Below are positions 15,859-23,192 of a stretch of 24,449 nucleotides of DNA, in pieces. How positions within the stretch are numbered: the first letter of the stretch is position 1; every line of letters starts with the position of its first letter. The stretch is from Clostridiales bacterium UBA4644. GTDB lineage: Bacteria > Bacillota > Clostridia > Oscillospirales > Butyricicoccaceae. Where the stretch lies: the NCBI GenBank assembly GCA_002405755.1, contig DHMK01000034.1, positions 21,602 through 46,050 on the forward strand, written 5' to 3'. A program made the position numbers and the translations under genes. The notes below the pieces were generated by a model, which saw only the letters and a list, made by a program, of their open reading frames with translations, was not told the DNA's origin and did no database searches.

Positions 15859-16953
15859 TCATTTCAGCGTATCGCTGTTGTTGAGCACCGGAACGCTGTA
15901 AAGAAACAGCACATCCTGCCCGTGGAAATCCAGAAGCGTGCCGAGCCTTGCGGCAGGCAGATAACGGATGTCCACCAGGGTGATGGAGGCATAGCCCTCC
16001 GCCAGCAGGGGCATCAGGCTGCTGCCGAAGGAATCCCGGAAGACGATCAGCTCCCGGTCGGTCTTGGCATTGGGATTTTCCAGCCGCAGCAGCGACACTG
16101 AGCCGGAAAGAAACAGCTCGTAGGGATCCTTGCCCGCGCCCTTTTCCAGGTCGTAGACCGGACCCCAGGTATCCGTCTCCCCGTTCCAGACCCGGCACTG
16201 CTCCAGCGTCTCCGAGGTGAGCCAGCGCAGCGCGTCCGGCTCCATGGGCAGGGCCGACTGCCCGGCATAGATGCCGTAATAGGGGGCGTCCAGCGTGTTT
16301 TCCGTATAATCGGTCTGGGGAAGCGTCACGCCAAGGCCCTCCGCCAGCGCCCGGGCCGTCTCCAGAAGGGCCTCCTGCCGCCAGTGCAGATCCGTCCGGT
16401 AATAATCCTCCAACGAAAGCGTCTGCCGCAGATCGATATAGGAAAGCTCCGGCAGGCGGGCGCAGATGTCTTCGATAAAGGCGTCATAATCCAGCGCGGG
16501 GTAGCCGTTTTCCGCCGCCAGAAAGGCGTTTTTGTCCGGGATCACCGAGAAAAAGACCCGGCTTTCCTGCAGCATATGCTCGCAGATCCAGCGGATCCGC
16601 TCCGCCGCATGGTCCAGCGAGGCGTCGTTCTGGGGATATTCCAGTTGGGAGGCATAGCCCTCCGCCAGATAGATCCCGTTCACATCCTTCTGACGAAACA
16701 GATCCCGGGAGACCAGCGCCTTCAGCCGCCGGAAGGTCTCCCGCAGGGGAAACTGATCCGGCGCCGCCTCCTCCGCCTGCTGGGCATATTTTCCGGAAAG
16801 CAGGGCGGAAGCGCTGAGCTCCGGCGGCTGGGCCAGCGGCCTGCGCTCGCTGACAGAGATCTCCTCCGGCGTGCGCAGCGCGCTCCAAAGCCCAAATCCC
16901 AGCAAAAGCCCGCCCAAAAGCAGCAGGACGGCAAGATCTTTCCATCGCTTCAT
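15859..16953 (-). CDS. DHHW-family protein (AlgX/AlgJ-like partner of MBOAT acyltransferase)
   Basis: Extracytoplasmic protein likely to transfer acyl groups to a surface polymer together with the MBOAT protein encoded just upstream. 364 residues: short basic N terminus, one transmembrane anchor (about 7-25), then an SGNH-like domain with the DLHW motif (D188, H190, W191) and RDSFGSSLMP (306-315) holding the likely nucleophile S308. The ATG at 16951-16953 has AGGAGG 9 bases upstream; a longer open frame running to 17553 is antisense-like overlap with the MBOAT gene and is rejected. It is the last gene of the operon. Confidence 0.88.
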   Translation of the reverse strand: MKRWKDLAVLLLLGGLLLGFGLWSALRTPEEISVSERRPLAQPPELSASALLSGKYAQQAEEAAPDQFPLRETFRRLKALVSRDLFRQKDVNGIYLAEGYASQLEYPQNDASLDHAAERIRWICEHMLQESRVFFSVIPDKNAFLAAENGYPALDYDAFIEDICARLPELSYIDLRQTLSLEDYYRTDLHWRQEALLETARALAEGLGVTLPQTDYTENTLDAPYYGIYAGQSALPMEPDALRWLTSETLEQCRVWNGETDTWGPVYDLEKGAGKDPYELFLSGSVSLLRLENPNAKTDRELIVFRDSFGSSLMPLLAEGYASITLVDIRYLPAARLGTLLDFHGQDVLFLYSVPVLNNSDTLK

Positions 16954-16967
16954 GTCCGTCGTCCTCC

Positions 16968-18368
16968 TTAAAAGCGAAAATACAGGAAGGGATTGAAGGA
17001 GCCGTCTACCAGATAGGCGGTGTTCACCAGCAGCAAGGCCGCCAGCACCGGCGCTTCTGCCAGCGTCTGCAGCCTGCCGCCCAGGCGGCTCCTCTGCCAC
17101 CGGGCCATAAGCCGGGCCGGGATGGGCGTGGCCCCGAGGATCGCCGTCAGCAGCACTGCACCGTAGCTCCGCAGGTAATACAGCGTCTCCGCATTCCACA
17201 GAGGCAGGCTCCCGCCGCCGAACATGGCGGCGATCTGGGAGAATGCCTCGCGCACGCTGCCGGCATTGAACAGCACAAAGCTCAGCGGCAGCACCAGCAG
17301 CATATAGAGCCGGCTCAGCAGCCGGCGTTTTTGCAGGACCGGCAGCAGAAAGCGCTTTTCCGCCATCAGCAGCAGGGCAAACAGCAGGCCCCACAAAACG
17401 AAGTTCCATGCCGCGCCATGCCAAAGGCCCGTGAGCAGCCACACCGCAAGGATATTGCCCAGCTGCCGTCCCCGGCTCACCCGGCTGCCCCCCAGCGGGA
17501 TATAGACATAATCCCGGAACCAGGAGCCAAGGCTGATGTGCCACCGCCGCCAAAACTCCGTGACGCTGCGGGAAACGCAGGGATGATCGAAGTTTTCCGC
17601 GAAGCGGAAGCCAAGGATCCGTCCCAGGCCGATGGCCATGTCGCTGTAGCCGGAAAAGTCAAAATAGATCTGCAGCACGCAGCACAGGGCATAGATCCAG
17701 CAAAACAGCACCGTCCGCCGGCCGCCGGACTGAAACTCCGTCATCAGCTGATAGAGCACATTGGCGATGAGCACCTTTTTGGAAAGGCCCAGCACAAATC
17801 TGCGGGCGCCCAGCGCCGCATCCTCCAGCGTGTGCCGCCGTTCCCGCAGCTGCCGCGCGATCTCGGAATAGCGCACGATCGGCCCGGCGATGAGCTGGGG
17901 AAACATGGCCACATAGGCCGCCAGATCCACCGGGTTTTTCTGAGCCGGCACCGTCCCCCGCCAGACGTCCACCAGATAGCTGATGATCTGGAAGGTGTAA
18001 AAGCTGATGCCGATGGGCAGCGTTACCTGCAGCAGGGGCAGCGAAAGCCCCGTGACGGCATTCACGCTCCGGAGGAAAAAATCTGCGTATTTGAAATAGC
18101 CCAGCGCTCCCAGATCCAGCGCCAGCGCAAGGATCAGCAGCAGCCTGCCCCGGGGTTTTCCCCGGTGCTTTTCGATGCCCAGGCCAAAGAGATAGCCCAG
18201 CAGGATCTCCGCCAGCATCACCAGCACGAAGCGCGGCTCGCCCCAGGCGTAAAAGATCAGGCTGCCCGCCAGCAAAACGGCGTTTTTCAGCCCGCGGGGG
18301 GCCGCAAAATAAAGCAGCAGCACCGCGGGCAGAAAATAATACAGAAACGGAAGGCTGGAAAAAAGCAT
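16968..18368 (-). CDS. MBOAT-family membrane O-acyltransferase (AlgI/DltB-like)
   Basis: Polytopic membrane enzyme thought to pass acyl groups, usually acetyl, across the membrane for modification of cell-envelope polysaccharides. 466 residues with about ten hydrophobic segments. Family marks: FYAWGEP (39-45), PIGISFYTFQ (118-127), YFDFSGYSDMAIGLGR (235-250), FWRRWHISLGSWFRDYVYIPLGG (272-294, conserved H277) and GLWHGAAWNF (314-323, catalytic H317). It begins 3 bases after the stop of the lipoprotein gene with only a weak GAGG upstream, suggesting coupling. It is followed by the DHHW partner, the typical pairing. Confidence 0.94.
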   Translation of the reverse strand: MLFSSLPFLYYFLPAVLLLYFAAPRGLKNAVLLAGSLIFYAWGEPRFVLVMLAEILLGYLFGLGIEKHRGKPRGRLLLILALALDLGALGYFKYADFFLRSVNAVTGLSLPLLQVTLPIGISFYTFQIISYLVDVWRGTVPAQKNPVDLAAYVAMFPQLIAGPIVRYSEIARQLRERRHTLEDAALGARRFVLGLSKKVLIANVLYQLMTEFQSGGRRTVLFCWIYALCCVLQIYFDFSGYSDMAIGLGRILGFRFAENFDHPCVSRSVTEFWRRWHISLGSWFRDYVYIPLGGSRVSRGRQLGNILAVWLLTGLWHGAAWNFVLWGLLFALLLMAEKRFLLPVLQKRRLLSRLYMLLVLPLSFVLFNAGSVREAFSQIAAMFGGGSLPLWNAETLYYLRSYGAVLLTAILGATPIPARLMARWQRSRLGGRLQTLAEAPVLAALLLVNTAYLVDGSFNPFLYFRF

Positions 18369-18371
18369 CGC

Positions 18372-18965
18372 TTACTGGATCGCCTCGTCAAAGACAACTT
18401 CCGTGTCCGTCCAGGCGGCTGCCAGCTTGTCCCGGAAGGTGTCTACCAGCTCCTGATTGCCGTAAAACGACACCACATAGCCGCCCGTCTTGGCCACCAC
18501 CAGCTTGTCCGGGAAGCCGCACATCCAGCGCTTTCCCTGGATGGCATCCCGCAGGGTCTGGGCCAGCGTATCCGCGTCCTCCGCCTTGGCGGGATGGAAG
18601 GCGCCGCAGGTGAAGGTGTTGGCGTTCATCATATGCATCAGCGAAGCCGCGCCGTCGATGAGGGAGACCTTGTCCTGGGGCAGCGTCAGCAGATATTCCA
18701 CATTGTCGGCCTTGCTGATATCGAAGGCGCCGGGCGCGCCGTCCACGCTGTTGTCATAATCGCCGCCCGCCGCCGGAAACTTTTCGTCGTCGGTATAGCT
18801 GTCCCAGACCTTGTTGAGCAGCTCCAGCGCCGACGCGGGGCCCTGGGGCTCCTGCGTGCCGTTTTCTCCGGCGTTGCCGTTGTCGTTCTGCTTGCCGCAG
18901 GCGGCCAGCGCAAAGAGCATACCGGCGCACAGCGCCAGCGCGATGAGCTTTTTCAGATGCTTCAT
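18372..18965 (-). CDS. Lipoprotein of the acylation operon (DUF4358-like)
   Basis: 197 residues: signal peptide with a clear lipobox LAAC (lipidated cysteine about residue 22), a low-complexity N/G/Q-rich linker (about 24-42), then a single alpha/beta domain ending in TEVVFDEAIQ. Small lipoproteins of the DUF4358 type occur beside MBOAT/DHHW genes in Clostridia, and this one fits by length and context; the family call is from memory and not verified. The ATG overlaps the anti-sigma stop (ATGA) and has AAGGAG 10 bases upstream. A role in substrate presentation or assembly of the acylation complex is inference. Confidence 0.8.
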   Translation of the reverse strand: MKHLKKLIALALCAGMLFALAACGKQNDNGNAGENGTQEPQGPASALELLNKVWDSYTDDEKFPAAGGDYDNSVDGAPGAFDISKADNVEYLLTLPQDKVSLIDGAASLMHMMNANTFTCGAFHPAKAEDADTLAQTLRDAIQGKRWMCGFPDKLVVAKTGGYVVSFYGNQELVDTFRDKLAAAWTDTEVVFDEAIQ

Positions 18966-19501
18966 GGTGTTTGTTCTCCTTTTTGTTCAAAAATCGTCCA
19001 GCTCCCGCAGGAGCCGTCATAGGCCAGAAGATAGACCCGTTCTCCGACGGTCATGGTATAGCGTTCCCCGGGACGGGCGCTTTCAACCGTCCATTCCAGC
19101 GAAAGCCTGCCGCCGCCGGAAAGCTCCGTTCCCGCAGCGGGCTGCGCATCTCCCGAAAGGAGCCGCAGCGTCCCGGCAGAGACCCGGACCGTGCTTTCCG
19201 GCTTCAGCTTCAGCTCCAGCGAAAGGGAAAGCGGCTCCGGAACGCTCCGCCCGGGAAAGGAGTATGCGGCCACGCCGTCGGAAACGGGGATCGGCTCCAT
19301 CCCTACGGAAGCACCGCGAAAAAACACCTCCCCGCCGCCGGGCCAGAGCCGCAGCGTCAGCACCAGCGCCAGACAGGCAGCGGCGGCCGCCGCCCAGCGC
19401 GGCCAGAGAATGGGCCTTTTCCGGGGCGCAGCCAGCCGGGCCTCCTCCAGCAGATCGTCGTCCAGCAGGGTCATGGCCTGCGCCAGCTGTTCATGCTTCA
19501 T
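18962..19501 (-). CDS. Membrane-bound anti-sigma-like protein
   Basis: 179 residues with a cytoplasmic segment of about 30 residues (helical, starting MKHEQLAQAMTLLDDDLLEEA), a single transmembrane helix about 34-51, and an extracytoplasmic beta-rich domain of some 125 residues. It overlaps the ECF sigma gene by 11 bases, has GGAGG 9 bases before its ATG, and is followed by the lipoprotein with ATGA overlap. This topology and linkage are those of ECF anti-sigma factors; no zinc-binding ZAS motif (HxxxCxxC) is visible, so it would be a non-ZAS type. It probably holds the sigma factor at the membrane until an envelope signal. Confidence 0.78.
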   Translation of the reverse strand: MKHEQLAQAMTLLDDDLLEEARLAAPRKRPILWPRWAAAAAACLALVLTLRLWPGGGEVFFRGASVGMEPIPVSDGVAAYSFPGRSVPEPLSLSLELKLKPESTVRVSAGTLRLLSGDAQPAAGTELSGGGRLSLEWTVESARPGERYTMTVGERVYLLAYDGSCGSWTIFEQKGEQTP

Positions 19502-20054
19502 GGATCATTCCCTCCTTTTCCAGGTGCTGCCGCAGCCGCTTCCGGGTGCGGGCCAGGGCGGATTTGACCTTGCTCTGTCCCACGCCCAGCTTTTCAGCGA
19601 TGGCCTCCACCGGCTCACAGTAAAAATACCGCAGGACAAACATCTGCCGCGCCTCCCCGGTCTCTGTCCGGAGAAAGGCGCTGATGCTCCGGGCAAGCTC
19701 CCGAACCTCCAGGCTCTCCTCCAGCCGCTTGCCGTCAGAGATGCAGCCGTCCAGCTCCTCCAGCGAAAGCACGCCGTCTCCGCCCCGCTTTTCCGCCCGG
19801 CGGGCTTTTAAGCGGTTCAGCGCCAGATTGCGCGCGATGCGGCCCAAAAAGGGCGGAAGCACCTCCGGCCGGGCCGGCGGGATGGCGTTCCAGGCGGCCA
19901 GCCAGGTGTCGCTGAGGTTTTCCTCACAGTCCCGGGCGTCTGCCAGAAGATTGGCGGAGATCCGGGCACAGTAAGGCCCGTATTTTTGCTGTGTTTCGGT
20001 GATGGCGCGGCCATCCCGGCTCCAGTAGAGCTCCACGATGCTCCGGTCATCCAT
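19491..20054 (-). CDS. ECF-type RNA polymerase sigma factor
   Basis: 187 residues. Region 2 spans about 15-85 (ARDCEENLSDTWLAAWNAIPP and FLGRIARNLALNRLKARRAEKR contain the core-binding and -10 recognition helices). Region 4 spans about 130-182 with the helix-turn-helix VEAIAEKLGVGQSKVKSALARTRKRLRQHL. No sigma regions 1 or 3 are present, as expected for the ECF class. The ATG has AAGGAG upstream. It heads a five-gene operon with its anti-sigma, a lipoprotein, MBOAT and DHHW genes, so it likely controls cell-surface acylation, possibly including its own operon. Confidence 0.92.
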   Translation of the reverse strand: MDDRSIVELYWSRDGRAITETQQKYGPYCARISANLLADARDCEENLSDTWLAAWNAIPPARPEVLPPFLGRIARNLALNRLKARRAEKRGGDGVLSLEELDGCISDGKRLEESLEVRELARSISAFLRTETGEARQMFVLRYFYCEPVEAIAEKLGVGQSKVKSALARTRKRLRQHLEKEGMIHEA

Positions 20055-20148
20055 AGGCGGCTCCTTTCCGCGGACCGTCTTCCCCTATAAAAACAACTTT
20101 CTCACAGGCTCGGTCGCGTCGATGCTCATTTTTTTGCAATTTTCTTCA

Positions 20149-20177
20149 GTATATCAAAAATGCCCGCTTCCGTCGAG
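20149..20177 (-). promoter_or_regulatory. Candidate promoter of the sigma factor operon
   Basis: Minus strand extended -10 TGATATACT (hexamer TATACT at 20149-20154) with a modest -35 TCGACG (20172-20177) at 17-base spacing. It would give a leader of about 90 bases. The leader contains a T-rich stretch followed by TATAGGGG about 25 bases before the start codon, which might be part of an ECF-type autoregulated promoter, but I cannot match it to a known consensus. Confidence 0.45.
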
Positions 20178-20179
20178 AG

Positions 20180-20222
20180 AAAAACGCCGCCCGGTCTCTT
20201 TTTTCGGGAGAGACCGGGCGGC
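20180..20222 (-). terminator. Rho-independent terminator of the clostripain-family gene
   Basis: A 13-bp perfect stem (20186-20198 with 20210-20222), 11-base loop and a T tract on the minus strand (A run 20180-20184). It lies 40 bases past the protease stop codon and upstream of the sigma operon promoter. Confidence 0.85.
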
Positions 20223-20261
20223 ACGATATGCTTCCGGAAGAAGGCCCTGCCGGGCCGCGGC

Positions 20262-22235
20262 TCAGACGGTGGTATAGATCTCGCCGTCTGCGCACTCAAA
20301 GATGGCGGCCTCGGAATAGGCGCAGCCGCCCAGCGCGTCTGTCATTTCAAAAATCATGGCGTAAAGGCCGTCGGACAGCGCAGTCTCGGCAAAGGCCGTC
20401 TCCGCCGTGACGGTGAGCGTCTCCGCCGCGTAAGGCTCCGGATCGTCCTCGCCGCTCAGAGACGACAGATACCAGATGGTGGTCAGCTCGTCGCCCTCCT
20501 GCAGCAGGCGCAGCTCCTTGTCGGCCATGCCGCTCTCGTCGATGCCCTGCCGTGCGCCCAGGATATACCATTCGCTCTCGGTGAAGTCATAGGCAACCTG
20601 CAGATTGTAGTCCTCGCCGTTGAGCAGCACCGGCACGGAGTAAATGTTATAATCCTCGCCTTCAAAGCTCAGCTCCATATAGACCAGGCAGCCGTCGATG
20701 CTGCCCCAAACGCCGCGGAAATTATCGGAGAAAACGCCGTTTTCCCAATCGGCGTTCATGTCGTTGTCCGTGCCCAGCAGGAGCATCGTGTCCGCTTCCT
20801 CATCCACATAATACAGGGAGAATCCAATGCCTGCCAGCACCTCCTCCGCCTCAGGCCCCAGCGTCAGAACGGCGCTGCCATCCTCCGAAAGGCTCAGCGG
20901 CGCGCCGTCCCAGCCCATCCGGTCCACCGTCTGCACCTCGGGCAGCTCCGCCAGCTCCAGGCCGGCCGCGTCAGCCGCATAGGCCATACCGTCCTCATCC
21001 AGCTGGCCGGTAAGCTCATAGGCATAGAAATATTTGAAGGCTTCGCCTGCGCCCACGCTAAGATAGCCGTTGAAGTCGTCCACATCGCCGTTGTAGGAAT
21101 AATAGCAGGAAAGGCCCGTGGCCTCCGAGCGGTATTTTCCCCGGACCTGATAGAGGACGCAGTCGTCCAGCGCGGCGAGCACCGCAGCGGAGGAATCCAG
21201 CATATCGGCGCTCTGCCGGGCCATGCTGCCCAGATCCACCATGTTGGTATAGCCCTGCTGGCGGGTGTTGCCGCCGTAGTTTTCGCTCTTGGCGGCGACG
21301 CGGGCAAACTGCGTAAAGAAGCCGGGATCCTGGCAGGCCGCGGCCAGCGCCTCCGCGCCGAAGGTCTCATAGGCCTCCAGCAGCGGGCCGGTCCGGGTGA
21401 GATCCACAAGGGAAAGCGTGGCGTTTTCCTCCGTGCCAACCGCCTGACAGCCTTCATAATAAGTATCGCAGATGATCCTGCCCAGCGCCGCGCCGTCCAT
21501 GGCGGGATCCTGCGCCAGCGCACCGGCCCAGCCGGTGTAATACCAGCCGTTGGCAGGCTCCGTCTCCTCCGAGGCCACCATATAATGGGCCAGGCCGGAG
21601 AACACATGGGCCACGTCCACGGTGGCCATCAGGCAGGTGTCAAAGCCGATGAGCTCCAGCGGCGGCTGGGCAGCGTTTTCCGGCCAGACGGCGGAAAACG
21701 CCGCATACATCTCGTCCAGCGTCAGCGAATCCAGGTCGTAAAGCTCGTCGAAGGCCGCGCCGGAGACAGAGCCGCCGCCATGGTTCCAGAACAGGACGGC
21801 CTTGCGGCCGGCCGGATAGTTTTCATTGGCAAAGGCGAGAAATTCCGCCAGAGTGGAGGCGTCGCCCATGCTGGCAGAGGGCTGCTCATCCACCAGCGTA
21901 AGGCCCTGGCTGTCATAGACCCAGCGCTGGAGCTTATCCGCGTCAATCAGGTCGTTCCACCAGGTGGATGCGCCGCCGGTCTGGATGACCACGGTGACAT
22001 TTTCAGGCAGCTCCACCTCCATCAGCTCGGCCAGGTCGCTGGTGGCGAAGCCGCCGTTGCCCTCCAGATCGCTGCCGCACAGATACCAATAAACGGCCCA
22101 GCTCTCGTCGCCGCCGTCTGCGGCGGGCTGGACGGGGTCTTCCTGCTCCGGCGCGTCCGGCTCTGTTTCGCCGCAGGCCGCCAGCGAAAGCAGCAGGCAC
22201 AGCGCAAGCAAAAGAGAAAGAATTTTTCTGTTCAT
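20262..22235 (-). CDS. Clostripain-family (peptidase C11) lipoprotein
   Basis: Surface-anchored cysteine peptidase of clan CD, likely arginine/lysine-type specificity by family. 657 residues: lipobox LAAC with lipidated C21, an acidic linker (22-45), then the C11 domain opening with WAVYWYLCGSDLE (46-58), the catalytic histidine in LFWNHGGGSV (H152), and the catalytic cysteine in ELIGFDTCLMATVDVA (C201). The long C-terminal part, after about residue 400, has no motif I recognise and is beta-rich. The ATG at 22233-22235 has GGGAG 8 bases upstream; an earlier in-frame ATG (22251-22253) lacks one. It has its own promoter and terminator and stands alone. Confidence 0.9.
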   Translation of the reverse strand: MNRKILSLLLALCLLLSLAACGETEPDAPEQEDPVQPAADGGDESWAVYWYLCGSDLEGNGGFATSDLAELMEVELPENVTVVIQTGGASTWWNDLIDADKLQRWVYDSQGLTLVDEQPSASMGDASTLAEFLAFANENYPAGRKAVLFWNHGGGSVSGAAFDELYDLDSLTLDEMYAAFSAVWPENAAQPPLELIGFDTCLMATVDVAHVFSGLAHYMVASEETEPANGWYYTGWAGALAQDPAMDGAALGRIICDTYYEGCQAVGTEENATLSLVDLTRTGPLLEAYETFGAEALAAACQDPGFFTQFARVAAKSENYGGNTRQQGYTNMVDLGSMARQSADMLDSSAAVLAALDDCVLYQVRGKYRSEATGLSCYYSYNGDVDDFNGYLSVGAGEAFKYFYAYELTGQLDEDGMAYAADAAGLELAELPEVQTVDRMGWDGAPLSLSEDGSAVLTLGPEAEEVLAGIGFSLYYVDEEADTMLLLGTDNDMNADWENGVFSDNFRGVWGSIDGCLVYMELSFEGEDYNIYSVPVLLNGEDYNLQVAYDFTESEWYILGARQGIDESGMADKELRLLQEGDELTTIWYLSSLSGEDDPEPYAAETLTVTAETAFAETALSDGLYAMIFEMTDALGGCAYSEAAIFECADGEIYTTV

Positions 22236-22294
22236 GTCATATCTCCCATACAAGGCCGGGAAGCCGCGCTCCCCAGCGTAATTCTTCGCCTATC

Positions 22295-22323
22295 ACTGTA
22301 GCACAAGGCGCGCAGAATTACAA
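22295..22323 (-). promoter_or_regulatory. Promoter of the clostripain-family gene, bracketed by an inverted repeat
   Basis: Minus strand -35 TTGTAA (22318-22323), 17-base spacer, extended -10 TGCTACAGT (hexamer 22295-22300). An 8-bp perfect inverted repeat GTAATTCT (22278-22285) / AGAATTAC (22314-22321), with an inner GCCT/AGGC pair, has one arm on the -35 and the other just past the start point. It may be an operator for a dimeric repressor or a looping site. Confidence 0.65.
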
Positions 22324-22346
22324 CCGCTTTTCCCGCCGCAAACGCG

Positions 22347-22376
22347 CAAAAATGCCGGGCGCAAATGCGTCCGGCA
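22347..22376 (-). terminator. Rho-independent terminator (minus strand)
   Basis: Arms 22353-22363 and 22366-22376 (11 bp with one G-T type mismatch, very tight loop), followed on the minus strand by ATTTTTG. It sits 26 bases past the stop of the doubtful 79-aa ORF and just upstream of the clostripain promoter. Another hairpin without a T tract (22389-22398 with 22409-22418) overlaps the ORF stop. Confidence 0.7.
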
Positions 22377-22402
22377 CAGGATCTCCGCCCAGCTCTGCTG
22401 CG

Positions 22403-22642
22403 TCAGCGGCAGAGCTGGATCCCTTTTGTCGATTTGATCCACCAGCTGGGCGTTCTCGTCCAGCGCACCCCATATCCATGGAAAAGGCTCCTGACCTGCA
22501 GCTCCGCATCGTCAAAGGGGCGGATGGTGACGGTATAGGTGCTATTTTGCTCCAAGCGCAGCGTGCAATTGCGCCCCGTCCACTTGACGGTTTTTACGCT
22601 GCCGCCCTCCTTCCAATAGGTGACATCGTATTTTCCATACAT
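22403..22642 (-). CDS. Hypothetical 79-aa protein (possible gene fragment)
   Basis: Unrecognised. The sequence is beta-rich with a fibronectin/Ig-like feel (YDVTYWKEGG, TLRLEQNSTYTVTIRPF) and a tryptophan-rich end (TRTPSWWIKSTKGIQLC). No signal peptide or membrane segment is visible. The ATG has no clear Shine-Dalgarno (AAGACGG, 5 bases upstream, is the best) and an in-frame stop lies about 45 bases earlier. It is divergent from the XRE regulator across a motif-rich intergenic region and is followed by a terminator, both of which favour a real transcript. It may instead be the 3' remnant of a longer surface protein. Confidence 0.4.
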   Translation of the reverse strand: MYGKYDVTYWKEGGSVKTVKWTGRNCTLRLEQNSTYTVTIRPFDDAELQVRSLFHGYGVRWTRTPSWWIKSTKGIQLCR

Positions 22643-22674
22643 TGCAACCGTCTTATACCGGTTATATTTTTTGT

Positions 22675-22767
22675 TTTTGTCTTGTTACAGGACAAAATCA
22701 TTTCGATATCAGGGTGCTATTGTTTTTGTCCTTTGTCAAGACATTTCGTCCTGAAATAAGACAAAAA
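22675..22767. promoter_or_regulatory. Cluster of TTGTC/GACAA operator-like half-sites
   Basis: Seen in the intergenic region: TTTTGTC (22675-22681) facing GACAAAA (22691-22697); TTTTTGTC (22723-22730) facing GACAAAAA (22760-22767); between the latter, TGTC-AA-GACA (22734-22743) and ATTTC-GTCCT-GAAAT (22743-22757). The last site ends 17 bases before the XRE start codon. Such clustering beside an XRE gene suggests autoregulation and control of the divergent transcript. No convincing sigma-A promoter could be placed. Confidence 0.55.
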
Positions 22768-22783
22768 TGAAGGAGAAACGTAC

Positions 22784-23023
22784 ATGGCACGCATTATTGA
22801 CGGCAATTCCATGAATCTTGTGGGCGCAAAAGTGCGAGAGCTGCGTCGGGCGCGGCGCATGAGCCAGCAGGCCCTCTCGGCGCAGCTGGAGCTGCGCGGG
22901 ATCTATGTCTGCCGCGGATCGGTCTCCCGTCTGGAGGACGGGCTCCGCACCGTCACCGATATCGAGCTTTTTGCCCTTGCGCAGATCTTTCAGGTGTCCG
23001 TCGACAGTCTGTTTGAGGATTAA
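22784..23023 (+). CDS. Small XRE-family helix-turn-helix regulator
   Basis: 79 residues, almost entirely one HTH_3/Cro-CI fold: VRELRRARRMSQQALSAQLEL (helices 1-2), IYVCRGSVSRLEDGLRTVTD (recognition helix and wing) and ELFALAQIFQVSVDSLFED (closing helices). No extra sensor or dimerisation domain. The ATG follows GGAGA by 8 bases. It is preceded by an operator-like cluster. It may control itself and the divergent ORF; similar stand-alone XRE proteins are common in Clostridia and often of unknown role. A mobile-element origin is possible but not shown. Confidence 0.88.
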   Translation: MARIIDGNSMNLVGAKVRELRRARRMSQQALSAQLELRGIYVCRGSVSRLEDGLRTVTDIELFALAQIFQVSVDSLFED

Positions 23024-23063
23024 AAAAAGATCCCCCCGCCCTGCAGGGGAGCTCTCCGCTCAA

Positions 23064-23100
23064 ATAAAAACCGATGCGCCCGGCTCATGCCGGACGCATC
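23064..23100 (-). terminator. Rho-independent terminator of the tRNA array
   Basis: A 12-bp stem with one mismatch (23073-23084 with 23089-23100), four-base loop, followed on the minus strand by GGTTTTTATTT. It lies 14 bases beyond the CCA end of tRNA-Lys. The stem shares TGCCGGACGCAT with the terminator at 22347-22376. Confidence 0.85.
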
Positions 23101-23113
23101 GACGACGCCTGAT

Positions 23114-23189
23114 TGGTGACTCAGCGGGGATTCGAACCCCGGACACCCTGCTTAAAAGGCAGGTGCTCTGCCGACTGAGCTACTGAGTC
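23114..23189 (-). tRNA. tRNA-Lys (anticodon TTT)
   Basis: 76 bases. Acceptor GACTCAG pairs with CTGAGTC, discriminator A, CCA encoded. Anticodon stem CCTGC/GCAGG encloses CTTTTAA, giving anticodon TTT. T arm GGGGTTCGAATCCCC is canonical. Last tRNA of the array. Confidence 0.97.
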
Positions 23190-23192
23190 TTA

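Noticed and set aside
16954..17553. N-terminal extension of the DHHW gene
   Set aside because: The extension overlaps the 3' part of the MBOAT gene in another frame; the ATG at 16951-16953 has a strong AGGAGG and is followed by a signal-anchor.
17331..19022. Plus-strand open frame of 563 codons opposite the MBOAT and lipoprotein genes
   Set aside because: Antisense to genes with recognised motifs; no start signal.
20160..22301. Plus-strand open frame of 713 codons opposite the clostripain-type gene
   Set aside because: Antisense to a gene with clear catalytic motifs, lipobox, promoter and terminator; no ribosome binding site or domain.
22352..22759. Plus-strand 135-codon frame over the 79-aa ORF
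   Set aside because: It runs through the terminator hairpin and the operator region up to the XRE gene, has no ribosome binding site and has no recognisable composition.
23024..23062. Terminator for the XRE gene
   Set aside because: Short palindromes (CCCTGCAGGG, GGAGCTCTCC) occur after the stop codon, but no stem followed by a T run on the plus strand.
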